Source of the DNA: Dunaliella salina | Taxonomy: Eukaryota; Chlorophyta; Chlorophyceae; Chlamydomonadales; Dunaliellaceae | DNA length: 36,420 bases | Direction of reading: 5' to 3' | Assembly: GCA_002284615.2 (NCBI GenBank) | Contig: MU069475.1 | Coordinates: forward strand, 419,782-456,201 | Shown here: one piece after another, positions 9,540-20,264 of the stretch | How positions within the stretch are numbered: the stretch's first letter is position 1 | Layout: each line of letters begins with the position of its first letter | Translations under genes and position numbers: made by a program | Notes under the pieces: model-generated | Seen by the model: the letters and a program-made list of their open reading frames with translations, nothing else | Told to the model about the DNA's origin: nothing | The model's database searches: none

Positions 9540-10330
9540 CGGGCTGCTGTAACAGATTGACCAGTCACCATTAGATGTAAGTACGGTGCCAGAAATTGGA
9601 TATAGGCAGCAGTCATGATTGGGCTGCTGTTTAAGGTACCAGTCATCATTTGGTGTTGGTACCAGGTATTTGATGTAGCCACCAGTTATTTCAAGGTACC
9701 AGTTGTCATTTGGTGTAGGTAACAGGTATTTGATGTAAGTGCCAGTCTTCTTGGGCTGCAATTTCAGGAGCGAGTCATCTTTTGATGAACGGGCCAGTTT
9801 TCATTGGGCTGCTATCAAAGGTACAGTAATTGTGTCAATGTTTGATGTTGGCACCAGGCATCATTGGGCTGCTGTTTAAGGTGTGAGTCCTCATTTGGTG
9901 TACGTACCAGGTATTTGATTTACGCGCCAGTCATCATTGGCTTACTATTTCATGAGCCAGTCACCTTTTGATGTAGGGGTCCATTATCATTGGGCTGCTA
10001 TCAAAGGTACTAGCTGCGTGTCATTGTTTGGTTTTGGTACCAGGCATCTGATACAGGTGCCACTCATCATTGGGTTACTATTTCATGAGCCAGTCATCTT
10101 TTGATGTAGGGGTCAATTATCATTGGGTTGCTATCAAAGGTACTAGTCGTCGTGTCTTGCTTGGTTTTGGTACCAGGCATCTGATACAGGTGCCACTCAT
10201 CCTTGGGCTGATGTTTCAGTCATCTTTTGATGTAAGTATGGTACCAGGTATTTGATGAGTTGCTGTGTAAAGGCTATGTTGTAATTAGGTGTAGGTACCA
10301 GGTATTTGATGCCAATCATTATTTGATAAG
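9540..10330. repeat. Long degenerate minisatellite, units ~35 and ~70 bp
   Basis: Three recurring modules alternate: CATCATTGGGCTGCT(A/G)TTT, GGTACCAGGTATTTGATG and GCCAGTCATCTTTTGATGTA. Two higher-order copies, starting near 9940 and 10065, are nearly identical for about 120 bases, showing recent duplication within an older array. No coding potential. Confidence 0.9.
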
Positions 10331-10673
10331 ACTTGTCTAATTATGATCATGCTCATGAGATAAGCAGTGTGTCCAGGCTGACCCCTGTCAAAGCAGCTGC
10401 CTACAAGGAAGCATGACACCAATATGTGTATGTTGCCAGGTCTCCCACAAAAGCCATCAGGATGGGCTGAGTAGCATGTGCAAGCCCAAGCCAACACACA
10501 GCCAGAACAGCTGCCAGTCTAGTAGCATGGTATATGTATATGTGCACATGGCCAGGTTATGCACGTCAAGAGCCTCTTCCATGAGGCTCTTGATGGGCCA
10601 AGCAGTGCGTGCAGGACGGTATGCTGTATGGACTGCTGCCTGCCTAGAAGCAAGGTGTCAAGTTCTTGCAAGT

Positions 10674-10870
<197 letters not shown>

Positions 10871-10990
10871 TAGGGTTGGGCAAAGAGGGTCAAGCATGTG
10901 GCAAAAGAGGTCCAAAGAACTCGCTGGGGTCTCATTAGCCTTCTTTGAAGCCTCTGTTGCTAACATCTTAACACTCTTCACACAACCTTA
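10871..10990. mobile_element. 120-bp hAT-type MITE, second copy
   Basis: It starts TAGGGTTGGGCAAAGAGGGT and ends ACACTCTTCACACAACCTTA. It aligns along most of its length with the element at 3840-3961, including GGCAAAAGAGG inside the left arm. The flanking octamers are CACACACC (10863-10870) and CACATACC (10991-10998), seven of eight identical. It inserted at the edge of the CA microsatellite. Confidence 0.85.
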
Positions 10991-11144
10991 CACATACCAG
11001 ATCGTATGCAGCATTGACCTCGCTTGCTAGGTGGACAAGAAAACTGCTGTCCACCCACTGCTGTGAGGGTCCAGGTTGGCTCCCTGTGAGGGCCCCTTAC
11101 TAGCAAGCCAACAGGTCTTTGGCTATTGTCTTTTTATGACCAAT

Positions 11145-11366
11145 CTAGCAGGGTGGATGAACCAGGGTGTACACTTCCTTGTGAGGGCTGGCCTGTAGTA
11201 CGATGCCCGTATTGACCATGATCGTAGCACGAATATATGGCTTGCGATAGCCATTCGTAACATCCCGGGCTCGCCTTTTCACAAGTGTTACGGTGATATA
11301 GTAGGTGAACATCTCAATGACAATGCTTGCAGGGTGGACGAGTGAGGGTGCAAGCTGCCCTCCCAT
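11145..11366 (-). CDS. Unrecognised ORF, possible exon
   Basis: The 73-codon minus-strand frame contains SIVIEMFTYYITVTLVKRRA and then RDVTNGYRKPYIRATIMVNT, a hydrophobic-then-basic pattern of the kind seen in real proteins. A possible acceptor CTGCAAG lies just before the SIVIEM part. I found no clear donor and do not recognise a family. It could be an exon of the same minus-strand locus as the ORFs at 12420-13150, or chance. Confidence 0.25.
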   Translation of the reverse strand: MGGQLAPSLVHPASIVIEMFTYYITVTLVKRRARDVTNGYRKPYIRATIMVNTGIVLQASPHKEVYTLVHPPC

Positions 11367-11439
11367 CAGAGCGCCTGCGCACAGCGCTGTCGAGCGTGCA
11401 TGGCTACAAGGTGCTGGAGTTTACGACCATGGCCAATGC

Positions 11440-11950
11440 CTTTGGTAGCTTCACTGACCCCTGTGAGTCCCTTGGTGCCTTTGATGGACTTGCTGCCTTT
11501 GGTGGTTTCATTTTAGACCTGTGTGAGTCCTTTGGTGGCTTTGTTAGCTTTGCTCCCTTTGGCCTCACTGACCTGTGTGAGTCCTTTGGTGGCTTAACTG
11601 ACCTGTGTGCGTCCTTTGGTGGCATTGGTGCATTCGGTGGCTTCACTGGCCTGGGTGTGTCCTTTGGTGCCTTTGGTGGCTTCACTGACCTGTGTGTATC
11701 CTTTGGTTGCTTTGCTGCCTTCGGTGGCTTCACTGGCCTGTGTGTGTCCTTTGGTGCCTTTGGTGGCTTCACTGACCTGTGTGTGCAATTTGGTGGCTTT
11801 GCTGCCTTAGAGTCCTTTGGTGGCTTCACTGACTTCTGTGAGTCCTTTAGTGACTTTGGTGCGTTTGGTGCCTTTGGTAGCTTCACTGACGTGTGTGAGT
11901 CCAATGGTACCTTTGATGGCTTTGCTGCCTTGGGTGGCTTCACTGACCCA
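11440..11950. repeat. Coding-capable minisatellite (SVKPPKAPKDTHR / GGFTDLCVSFG)
   Basis: The unit is about 45-60 bases, made of TTTGGTGGCTTCACTGACCT and GTGTGAGTCC blocks. Both strands stay open for about 170 codons. The minus strand reads as repeats of SVKPPKAPKDTHR and KPPKAAKQPK, rich in Lys and Pro. The plus strand reads as repeats of FGGFTDLCVSFG. The basic Lys/Pro reading (11404-11943 minus) looks more protein-like, recalling wall-type or linker-histone-type tails, but repeat periodicity alone can keep both strands open. One more unit fragment lies at 12040-12070 after a unique stretch. Confidence 0.55.
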
Positions 11951-12419
11951 AGTCTTTGATTGTGGGGATCGAACCAGGGAACCAGGAACCAAGGCTGCGT
12001 AATGCCTAATGGATGTTGAAAAAATTTCCAATCTGTACGCTTTGTGGCTTCACTGACCTCCGTGAGTCCTTGACGGCTGCTGTCCTTTGCTGCTGGCTGA
12101 GGCGTATGGGTTTCACTGCAAAAAGTGCTTTTTGGTGCCGCTTCACATACTTTTTAGTTTTTGGTTCCTACTCTGACTTCAGGGCGCGGGCGTTCGTGAG
12201 GCTCGCAACAGCCCGCCCACAGGAGTTGTGCAAGTAATTAAATGTTTTGAAGGGTCTCATCTGTAATGGTGACTTTTTGAATAAGATACGCACAGAACAT
12301 AAAATCCCATGCAGTCGTCCACGATGTGCAAAGAGTTCAATGATACCCATCTGAGGGACATCACAATGTTGAATGGATCCTTAAGTTACTTTTCATAAGG
12401 CCTCACAATATTATCAGGG

Positions 12420-12899
12420 TCACGTGCTGCTAGGGGCAGAGAACTCTCTTGGACATAGGTAATACAAAGCAGAAGTGCCAGGGGTAGCTGGAGCTGCCCA
12501 GCACGAAAAGTCTGGCAGCATTGAAGCTGTGCAAGCAGGGAAAGCATGGGTGTACGCAGAGAAGTTTTCCTTGGCTGTAGCTGAGGACTTTATGGGACCC
12601 CGCAGCTGCAGCTTCTGGATGTGGAAGGGGAGGCGGAGGAAGGGGCTTAGGCGCAAGGGAGCAAGCTTCAGCCAAGGTTGAGAGGGGTAGGGGCAGGAGC
12701 ACAGACACGAGGGGCAGTGGCAAGGCCGGGGGGGGGGAAGCGCAAGGGGAGGTTCGCAGAGCGTGGGTGAGCAGGGCCTCAGGGGGAAAGTGTATAACAA
12801 CTCCATCAACTCTTCAAATGAAAATTTGGGATAAGTAGAGACCAAAGCCAGAGTGCTTGCAACAGGAGTCCACAAATTTTGAGTTTTCTTTGCAGACAT
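12420..12899 (-). CDS. Hypothetical 159-codon ORF
   Basis: It starts MSAKKTQNLWTPVASTLALV, continues STYPKFSFEELMELLYTFPL, then passes through a Pro/Cys-rich stretch and ends near SAPSST. The first 40 residues look protein-like and the Pro-rich middle may be a shifted frame. The start codon lies ten bases after the stop of the next ORF upstream (12909-13150), suggesting that both are pieces of one broken or spliced minus-strand gene. No family is recognised. Confidence 0.3.
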   Translation of the reverse strand: MSAKKTQNLWTPVASTLALVSTYPKFSFEELMELLYTFPLRPCSPTLCEPPLALPPPRPCHCPSCLCSCPYPSQPWLKLAPLRLSPFLRLPFHIQKLQLRGPIKSSATAKENFSAYTHAFPACTASMLPDFSCWAAPATPGTSALYYLCPREFSAPSST

Positions 12900-12908
12900 C
12901 GTAAGCCC

Positions 12909-13150
12909 TTATTGCTGGATGATATCAATTGATTGTTTTGGGACCTCATAAGGAATCATGTCGTAGTGCATCAGTTCTCCTGTGGTAATCGTAATCTTTC
13001 CTCCCTGTTGCTTGCCAATGCTGTAACACTTCGCATATAAACGAGGCACCAGGTAGTCCATGATGGCCCTGGTCACAACAGCACATGGGATGACGTGTGA
13101 CACATTCTGGCTCCCTGTTACTTGCCGACGCCAAAACTCTTTACCGTAAA
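12909..13150 (-). CDS. Hypothetical ORF piece downstream of a CA tract
   Basis: Outside the microsatellite the frame reads GKEFWRRQVTGSQNVSHVIP, then CAVVTRAIMDYLVPRLYAKC, and ends EVPKQSIDIIQQ. Residue use is balanced and varied, unlike the nearby chance ORFs. Beyond the CA tract the minus strand has another possible segment at 13330-13450 (KLVYMVGNVPQHVIVHVPRV). The pieces may belong to one gene split by the microsatellite. I cannot assign a function. Confidence 0.3.
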
Positions 13151-13179
13151 GCAGGCACACTCGGGCACACACGTGAACA

Positions 13180-13181
<2 letters not shown>

Positions 13182-13275
<94 letters not shown>
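13182..13275. repeat. (CA)n microsatellite, ~94 bp
   Basis: A pure CA run inside otherwise protein-like minus-strand sequence. Confidence 0.98.
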
Positions 13276-13276
<1 letters not shown>

Positions 13277-13459
13277 TCGTGCGCAGCTGATTGGGACCGC
13301 TTCACCAATCGCGTAAAAGGGTACACAAGCCTGTGGTGCTGCGTCGCTGCACACCCGGGGCACGTGCACTATGACATGCTGTGGGACGTTCCCAACCATG
13401 TAGACAAGTTTGGGAGGAGGTGGGATCAGTGGGAGCCTACGTGCGGGCCATAAGGTAAG

Positions 13460-13905
13460 GACATGAAAGGGTACATCGCTGTATATGCCTACACGAGGGC
13501 ATCTTAGCAGAAAGTCGAACCTCTTGATTCCAGGGTAGCACCGCTGCACCATTCAGCTTGCCGCCATATGTGAGGGCAGAAAGTTTCAGCCCTTTTCTCC
13601 GTTTGATGTAAGCCGTGCATGTGTGCTTGCATGCCTCGTTCTTTGTTTTGGGTGAAAGGGCAACCAGTGAGTGCTTTGAGGTTGCTGGAAAAGAGGGTGA
13701 AGATAGTCTCCAGACAAAACGGCTGACTGCTAGCTTAGAGCATTAATCATGTTTTCCCTATCCCACTTTTGGAAGGATGTACGATCAGGCCCCAGACCGA
13801 CATGTGAACGAAACTGCTTCTTTGCATGATGCTAGTTGAATGGCATTCCTGATGTGCTGCGGCAGTGCATGTAGTGCGTACTTTGATGCAGTGCGCACGC
13901 GCATG

Positions 13906-13907
<2 letters not shown>
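13460..13907. other. No supported gene
   Basis: Only short overlapping open frames without motifs are present between the two microsatellites. Confidence 0.4.
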
Positions 13908-13995
<88 letters not shown>

Positions 13996-14001
13996 CGCGC
14001 T
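13908..14001. repeat. (TG)n followed by (CG)n
   Basis: A TG run of about 78 bases passes into about 14 bases of alternating CG. Alternating purine-pyrimidine runs of this kind can form left-handed DNA. Confidence 0.98.
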
Positions 14002-14414
14002 TACATCAAGGTGCACGTCATTGGCATCCATTCGACCATGCTTGGCTGCTTTATGATCTTCAATTGCATGTGCGTGATCGATTTGATTGGGATTTCGAGG
14101 CAGGTAGGTATCCTTTACGATGGCTGACGTGTTTCATCAGCAAGAAATGCAGTGCTCTTCTCTTTTTGATTTGCTACAGCAGCCATCTTGGAGAATGTTT
14201 TTAGTTTCGCAGACTAATTGCTAGGAAGAAAATGTGTGCAGAAGGGGATCCGTTTTGCATGTGCAAGAGCAGGAAACGATTTTTGTTGCCGTGGGAATAA
14301 TTTATCGGGATCATGCCTGAAAGGGCATTCATTGCGCATAAAAACCTTACCTGGAGTATCAGCTTTTTTGATTCTGGTGGACTATCTGGGCATATTGCGC
14401 CAAGCCATTTACTT

Positions 14415-15905
14415 GTGTGTCTGCAAGAATGGGGAGATTGGCTCTAGAGCAGTTCCTGTTTTGCAGAATATGCACAAGTGCTGCCGTCATTTGCAAATAT
14501 GCAAACATTGCATCAGACAGCCTCACCTCTTTCAATCAAACACTTGAACAGCTGCTTTACCATGAGAAATATCTGAGGCATATCCAATAGGGACGTCCTA
14601 AAATGTTTTCATCTTTCATTAGACACTTTGAAACTCGTACCGGTGTTCAATTTCGCAAAGTGGAGTCTCATGCTGGCATTGCTGGAAATGAACGTGCAGA
14701 TGCTATTGCAAAATATCAGGCCAATCAAGCCAGAACTATGTGGCAGATACCAAGATCCCCGGTGCAGGTCCTGGCAGAGATCCATTTACACATATTTTTT
14801 TGATTAGCCAAGTAAGAAAAAAAAGTGCATTTAGCGGGCACATCTACAGGTCCCTCGCTTGCTCCCAAGCTCCCCTATCTCCCCAATCTTAAAGATGCTT
14901 TTGAAATTCCATATGCATACTAAACATAGACTTTGATATGCCAATGCCAAATAGGTTACTATTCTTACTATCAGAACTTCTCCGTTTACATAAAAAAAAA
15001 AAAAACAGCAATAAGTTTAGAAATATGCCCTACATGTCTGTACCTAAGAAACGTACCATCCTGCAGTATTGCACAGGCACCCTCTATAGTCAAAAACATG
15101 CAGTCTGTTTAAAAAAGTCTAGTGACCCATCATGCCCTCTCCCAGGCTGTCATCAATTGGACAGCGCACTCCACACGATCTCAGGCTGCCAGTACCATTT
15201 CATCTCCAACATGAAAACTGAGCACCATAATATCACAGGCAGCAAGATAACAAAAGCACTCATCAAAAGCCCTGTGGGAGCAGGCCTAGTCTACGCTGAC
15301 ATAGGAAGCAAGTTTAAGCTTGCACAACCTCCAACTCCCTACATATGCTACAAAAACAACTTTACTTGCTTGCTTCTTCCCTCGCAACTTTCAAGAGAGG
15401 AAAAGACTCAACTCCGGTTGACTAGATGCTATTTCCATGTCCCCTTTAAAGGCCAAACCTACTTCTTACAGTATTTCTCCTGCCCATTCACATCACGCTT
15501 CGCGCAACTCCACACGGCGGACCACCAGAACTAGCAACGTGAGGCAACCCCATGAACTAAATGCGAACGAACGCCATGTGCGCCTACTGGAAATCAAGCT
15601 CTGCAAAGACACAAGGCCAGAGCATCAGTTGAACGCAGCAAAGCAGCAGCATATAGCAGCAGCATGAGGTTCGTAAATTTATTTGCGCTAGGTAAAGTAA
15701 GGGTACATCATGATGATCATTGTATGTGCCTCAAGTGGGTGTCTTAGGGGGATAGAGCCCCTGACCTCCGGAAAGGTCAGGGCCGATCCTGGCAACTCAA
15801 CTGTGCTGGTGCTCCGTATCTGTGCTAGAGCTATTACGGTTCACCCTATTCTCCTGGATGTTGCTGGGACTATTTATACTGAGCATACCCTGACGCAATT
15901 CAAAA
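14415..15905 (+). mobile_element. LINE fragment: RNase H, Cys/His domain, C-terminal tail (broken)
   Basis: The plus strand codes for the last third of a non-LTR retrotransposon protein. 14480-14760 holds the end of an RNase H domain (FRKVESHAGIAGNERADAIA at about 14655-14715, with the conserved His and Asp). 15030-15330 holds a zinc-binding-like segment (CPLPGCHQLDSALHTISGCQ, then GAGLVYADIGSKF). 15500-15660 and 15830-15895 hold the conserved tail (NERHVRLLEIKLCKDTRPEH, QLNAAKQQH, then ITVHPILLDVAGTIYTEHTL). Stops, frame changes and an ~165-bp insertion show that it is dead. The reverse transcriptase part is missing, as in 5'-truncated LINE copies. Confidence 0.8.
15662..15826. other. ~165-bp insertion in LINE tail, tRNA-like hairpin
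   Basis: In sister copies AAKQQH is followed directly by ADLRKLI..AVTIHPI. Here that join is interrupted. The inserted piece contains GGGGGATAGAGCCCCTGACC, then TCCGGA and AAGGTCAGGGCCGATCC, where CCTGACCT pairs with AGGTCAGG. TAGAGC before the hairpin and GATCC after it loosely resemble the arms of a tRNA, so a SINE head is possible. The anticodon-arm spacing does not fit a working tRNA. Confidence 0.35.
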
Positions 15906-15906
15906 G

Positions 15907-15982
15907 TGAAAGTCTACACTGGAGACAGCCAGCGTGCATTAAGGAAAAACTCAACAGTCAGTGCTGGCACTGACAATGAGCC
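15907..15982 (+). repeat. Dispersed coding-like repeat, copy 2
   Basis: It reads KVYTGDSQRALRKNSTVSAG and follows the LINE fragment directly. It is related to 404-478 and 23728-23785. Confidence 0.5.
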
Positions 15983-16123
15983 CCACCAACAAAAAATTGC
16001 TATGAGCAGCCCAGCTGATGTGGGTCCAGCGGGTCGTCGGCCATCCGTCCAGCTGCGCGACTCGCTGTCCTGTACACAGCCCGCCCCATAGCCCCCTTCT
16101 CCAAACCCCCATTGCTTATGTTG

Positions 16124-17241
16124 CTAAATTGGATGGCATTTTTGGTGTTGTAAATTTTTTGTGAGGGTCTTTACAGCGTGATAATGGAGTCTTTTTGCAG
16201 TTTTGCGGGCTTTGTCTTTGGTCAAGCCAAGTTTGCAGAGGAGATCAATAGTGTAGGGATTGAAGATTGTTCCAGCAACTCCGATTAATATGGTGTGCAA
16301 TGTGACTCTGCTATTACGGTGCTTATCCCAGAGAGTTCTTGTGCATGGACTCTCAATGGTGTATTTGTGCTGATTTTGTACAATGTGGAGTGTTTGTTCG
16401 GGTTTGGTGTCAGAGCAAAATTTAAGCTCAATGACATGGATATCTCTTTCTCTAACCCAGAGAGTCTGGCATTCATAATCTGCGGGTGATGTGTGGAGCC
16501 TCTGCATTCAAGGGGCAGAGCAATAATGCTACCAGGGCGACTGAGTTGTGTGTTTGGTAGTTGTCCGGATGGAAGCAGCCAATGTGGAATGTTTCGGTGG
16601 ACACTTTTTGGAGTTTCCATCTCCAGGGAGTATAACCTCTCTGTTTTGCACGCATCTATAGAGACAGTATAAGATCCATAGTCTCCTTTGCTGATTGCTT
16701 CACCGCAGATGCTGAGTGCTTAAGCTTGATGGTGTCTGTTTATGTACTTCCAACTTAACTGTGGGTGAGTGCATCTGAGTAGGGTATGGGAGGTGCTATC
16801 TGGTGCACCACAAAGAGGACGAAGAGAAGGCCCAGGGTGGCCACTGAAGCGTCTGGCATGTTTGCCATGGCATAAGGTGTCTGTTCGATACTTGTGGACA
16901 TTGGTCTGTTCTTTGAGGGTTACAACTTTCATACACCAGATGCAGCCGGCTGTGAAGTGTGTGCGCTCCAGCAGAAGGAGCATGTCTTTTGGCCATGTCC
17001 CCGTGCCCGAGTGGGAGTGGATGTCCTGGCTAAGAACTTGCCCCTTGGCACTCCCGTGCTCCCCAAGCATGTGTGGTTGCTTGTGCCTCCTTGCCCTAAT
17101 GTGAAAACGAGCGGGTTTGGTGGGTGGTTTGTCTGTGCTCTCTGAACTCGGTGCAGAAGCTTCAGTACGGCATCTCCCGGGACCTGAAGGAGCAAGCTCT
17201 GGACTTTTTAGTAGAAGGTGCGAAAGTTTGTAGCCTGCCAA
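16124..17241 (-). mobile_element. LINE C-terminal fragment of a second family (broken)
   Basis: On the minus strand the order is a Cys/His segment (KYRTDTLCHGKHARRF, then LCGAPDSTSHTLLRCTH, about 16770-16890), a SRPGSIIALPLE-type linker near 16540, then a clean 127-codon tail (16124-16507) with RERDIHVIELKFCSDTKPEQ, VTLHTILIGVAGTIF and DLLCKLGLTKDKARKTAKRL. This tail is homologous to the one at 15500-15900 but clearly diverged, so it is a different subfamily. It faces that copy tail to tail, with about 135 bases between. Frame breaks at about 16510 and 16720 make it inactive. Confidence 0.75.
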
Positions 17242-17720
17242 GGGAGACAGTCCTCCTTGGCCAACGCTCTCCCCCAGGACACCCCTTTATTGCTTATGAC
17301 CAGAAGTTGGACTTGGTTCTTGGACTCGCCTCTTGAGCAGTGCTCCTTGTGCCTGCTTTTTCCTGCCTTGGTGTGCAGGTGCGCATGTGTCCTGTGTGCG
17401 CCCCTCTTTCTTACCTTCGCTGTGGTCTTGCGCTTGTCGTTTTTCTCAAGGGCTTTCCCTTTCTCTAGCAGAGGCTTCTCGGGAAATTGCCACATGTAAC
17501 CAAACAAAATATGCACCAGAAAGCATTACTGATTTTGGAATTGGCAGTGGGGTGAGTATTGGACGTCCTGAGCAGGTTTTGTCAATTTTGGTAGCTAAAA
17601 GTGCTGAGGTTTGCTGTTCCCAATTTGTGCTTTTCATGCATTGCTTGTTTACAACTTAAGGGTTACAAGGGGTGGCCTACAGCCTGAGGCTCTGGCTGAT
17701 CGGCTGCTGTTGAAGCAATC
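17242..17720. other. No clear gene; isolated coding-like stretch
   Basis: 17470-17552 plus reads REIATCNQTKYAPESITDFG and ends at GGCAGTGGG|GTGAGT, a good donor, so a lone exon is conceivable. The minus frame 17208-17516 is Lys-rich without motifs. Neither is supported further. Confidence 0.25.
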
Positions 17721-18870
17721 TCAGCCAGCATTAAAAGTTGAAACCAACTCTGACAAAAATTTTGAAAACCTATACGAGTCTTGGTTTAGAAAAGTGTTGA
17801 TCTCAGGATCAGTCAAAACATGGTAGCTTGCCAAGAAAGGAATGAAGTCAGTGTTTGGAAGCTGGGCAAAAGTATGTAATGGATTGAAAAGATCAATAAA
17901 CAAGTCCTTGTATTTCCTGCGCAGCTCATACATCTCCAGGCAATTGCAATAGAAGAGAACATGTTTCTGGACTGCAGCACACTCACACTTGTCACGAATG
18001 TTTGAACCACCCAGCCATTTACAGGATCCGACCCCCAAGCAGTGGGCACGAAGCCTAAACCTACTCACATTCCTTATGACTCCTTTATCCAAATCTTTAA
18101 ATAAATATGCTGGGGCACAAAAGGGTTTGCGCGCTGTTTCATGTAAAGGCCTTCCGCACCAATGGTGGTAAGTCACTGCTTTCCTGTTCACTCCTCGAAG
18201 ACTCATAGCATCCGCTTCCCTCCATATCTTTTGCTGCCTGTACCTTAAATCCCCTAAGAAGTCCTGCATGGGGATTTAGAAGCACTCAGCATCTTCTGCT
18301 TAAACATGTCCTCATGGCGCATGCCATTAAAGGCTGTAGAAACATGTGCAGGCCAACAAGACTCTTCCCTAGTAGCCAGCCAGGTGCAAATCCGCTTTTT
18401 GAATTCTTTGTAATGCCTCACTGTTTGAATCAAGCGTATTGTTGAAAAATTTAACAGCGGCCCTAAACCAATAAAATTGTAGAGGCTCTTGGCCACACTT
18501 TCTCAGTACTGGCTAGTTTGTGGCAGAACTCTTCACACCCAGAAAACGCCTTAAAGGGCATAATTGTTTTCCTGCAGAGTTTTTTACAGAGGCTAACTAG
18601 CCAATCTGCCAGACATGCCCTTTTAAGTCATGCAGCAAGCCAATAGGGATGGAAGAAAGGCGTTTCTGCCTGGTTGAGTGAGGTGTCAGCTTCATTAGGC
18701 AACATAGCTGCTTGAAGTGCAAGAGCATCTGCGCGTTAGTTACCAAGGATGCCACTATGTGATTTTTTTTTGAAGAAGTGTACAGGGCCCTCTGAAGTAG
18801 GTTATGATCTCTTTGAGTAGTGGTGCATTTAAGTGCGTGGACAGATTAACAGGTTTGCAGATATAAATGG
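17721..18870 (-). mobile_element. LINE fragment B: RNase H end plus CCHC-like C-terminus
   Basis: Minus strand. The protein-level signal begins at about 18860 (THLNAPLLKEIITYFRGP) and runs into KKSHSGILGN, a stop, and RADALALQAA at 18700-18765, the end of an RNase H domain. A segment NNTLDSNSEALQRIQKADLH lies at about 18380-18440. Then comes an intact 182-codon stretch (17721-18269) with MQDFLGDLRYRQQKIWREAD, VIRNVSRFRLRAHCLG and a C.C.8.H.4.C-like knuckle (CECAAVQKHVLFYCN). In the related element at 19100-19240 the knuckle has an intact QDE before the His, so a small deletion here seems likely. Several stops and frame changes are present. Confidence 0.75.
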
Positions 18871-20250
18871 GGGGACCTTCAGCCAGATTGTTTGACTGAT
18901 CAGCCCGTGACTGGTCCTCGCCAGCCAACATAATATCCATAAGCTCAGAAATAAACAAATGAAGCTTGTTGTTGTGTCGCAAGAAGAAATCATGCACAGC
19001 TTGGACACTAATTTGCAGTAAATAAGGTTGTTCCATTGAAAAAAACACCAGAGAAGCAGTTGGACAGGTAAGCATACTTTCTCTTCAAATCACAAACATC
19101 TGCATTTCTGCACGTCAAAAGGGCATGAACTTCATCCTGAATCTCAACACAAGAGCAGCAGTCACACAAGAGAGAGTTTTGAGAATCCCAAGCCGCTGTC
19201 TCCACCTTCAGTCTGTGTACCCTGAGTCTGACTCGGCTAACATTCCTCACGACATGTTCAGACAGATCCAAATGCATGTGTCCTGGTAAGCGGGCAAGGG
19301 CATGCTCATTGTGATCAAAAGGCACTGTAAACAAAGTTTGATAGGTTGCCAATTTACTGTAAGCCTCCTGTGGGTTTACTCCCTCAACATCTCTCCACAC
19401 TGCCCGCAACCTGTGCCTGAGGTCAGCAGTGGACTCTTGAGTAGGAGTAGGAATACCTGCCGCACAGCCTGAGCTTCAACAAAGGAATCACAGCGCCGCA
19501 AGTCTTCAAAGGCATCTAAAACTTGAGCAGTCCAGCAAAAAGACTCACGTGGACATGTTCACCAAGGACATGTTTACTAAGTGCGTTCATGAATTTGAGG
19601 ATCTGGTTTTTAATCTGATTCAGTGCTAAAGAACCGTCAGTTGCAATTGTGTGCCCTTGCCGTAGAGCGACCAAAATTGCAGCAAGCTCTGCTCTGTTAA
19701 TCGTGTATGTGGGTCCATGGCCCTTAGGATTATTGTGCAGGTGATAGTTTTAGAGGAGAAGATGTCTTCCGGGATGGAAAAATCCCCAAGATGCTCCTGC
19801 CTGCTGCGTATTCCTGTTGTCTGAATTTATGGCACTGCCATCTGTAAATGTTAGGTGTCGCCAGCCTGGGATCTTTGGTTGTAGGGGTCGCAGGTATGCT
19901 TGTATGTTAGGTCTAATGGTTCTTTGGCTTCAAAAAGGTTGTGTGTTTCATGATGCAAAAGTGCAAATATTTCTTCCATGTGCTAGGTGCTTTAAAACAG
20001 AGGGAAGTGTCTTGTTTCTCTTGACTGCTTCTGTGGTACCATTTCCCTTTGGGAATTTCACATTGTAAATCCTTGAGCCAGGTTATTATGGAAGAGGCTT
20101 TGTTCCCTTCTTTGTTCCAAATGGCATTAAGCTGTACGTGTCTCATATTGTTTTTTCCAGGAGGAGCGAGAGGAAGAAGGTGGGTTTGGGGTTGTCGGAA
20201 TGTTAAACTTTCTGAAGGGAACTTGGCAAGGATTGTGGCATGGTCAGGGT
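18871..20250 (-). mobile_element. LINE fragment A: RNase H domain and CCHC-like C-terminus
   Basis: Minus strand, same orientation as fragment B and directly 5' of it. The RNase H catalytic residues are readable in order: TDGSA (19831-19845), RAELAAI (19676-19698) and IATDGSLA (19623-19647). The C-terminal part (19008-19409 frame) has HLDLSEHVVRNVSRVRLRVH and the knuckle CDCCSCVEIQDEVHALLTC, then CDLKRKYAYLS. The next frame ends FLRHNNKLHLFISELMDIML, then NNLAEG near 18880, a C-terminal end I associate with this LINE type. Frame shifts break it at least three times. 20020-20250 is probably the region between reverse transcriptase and RNase H. The reverse transcriptase core is absent. Confidence 0.75.
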
Positions 20251-20264
20251 AACAAGTGAACCAG

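Noticed and set aside
11945..12030. tRNA (GGTTCGATCCCCAC on the minus strand)
   Set aside because: It resembles a B box, but no A box, anticodon arm or acceptor stem could be fitted at the proper spacing.
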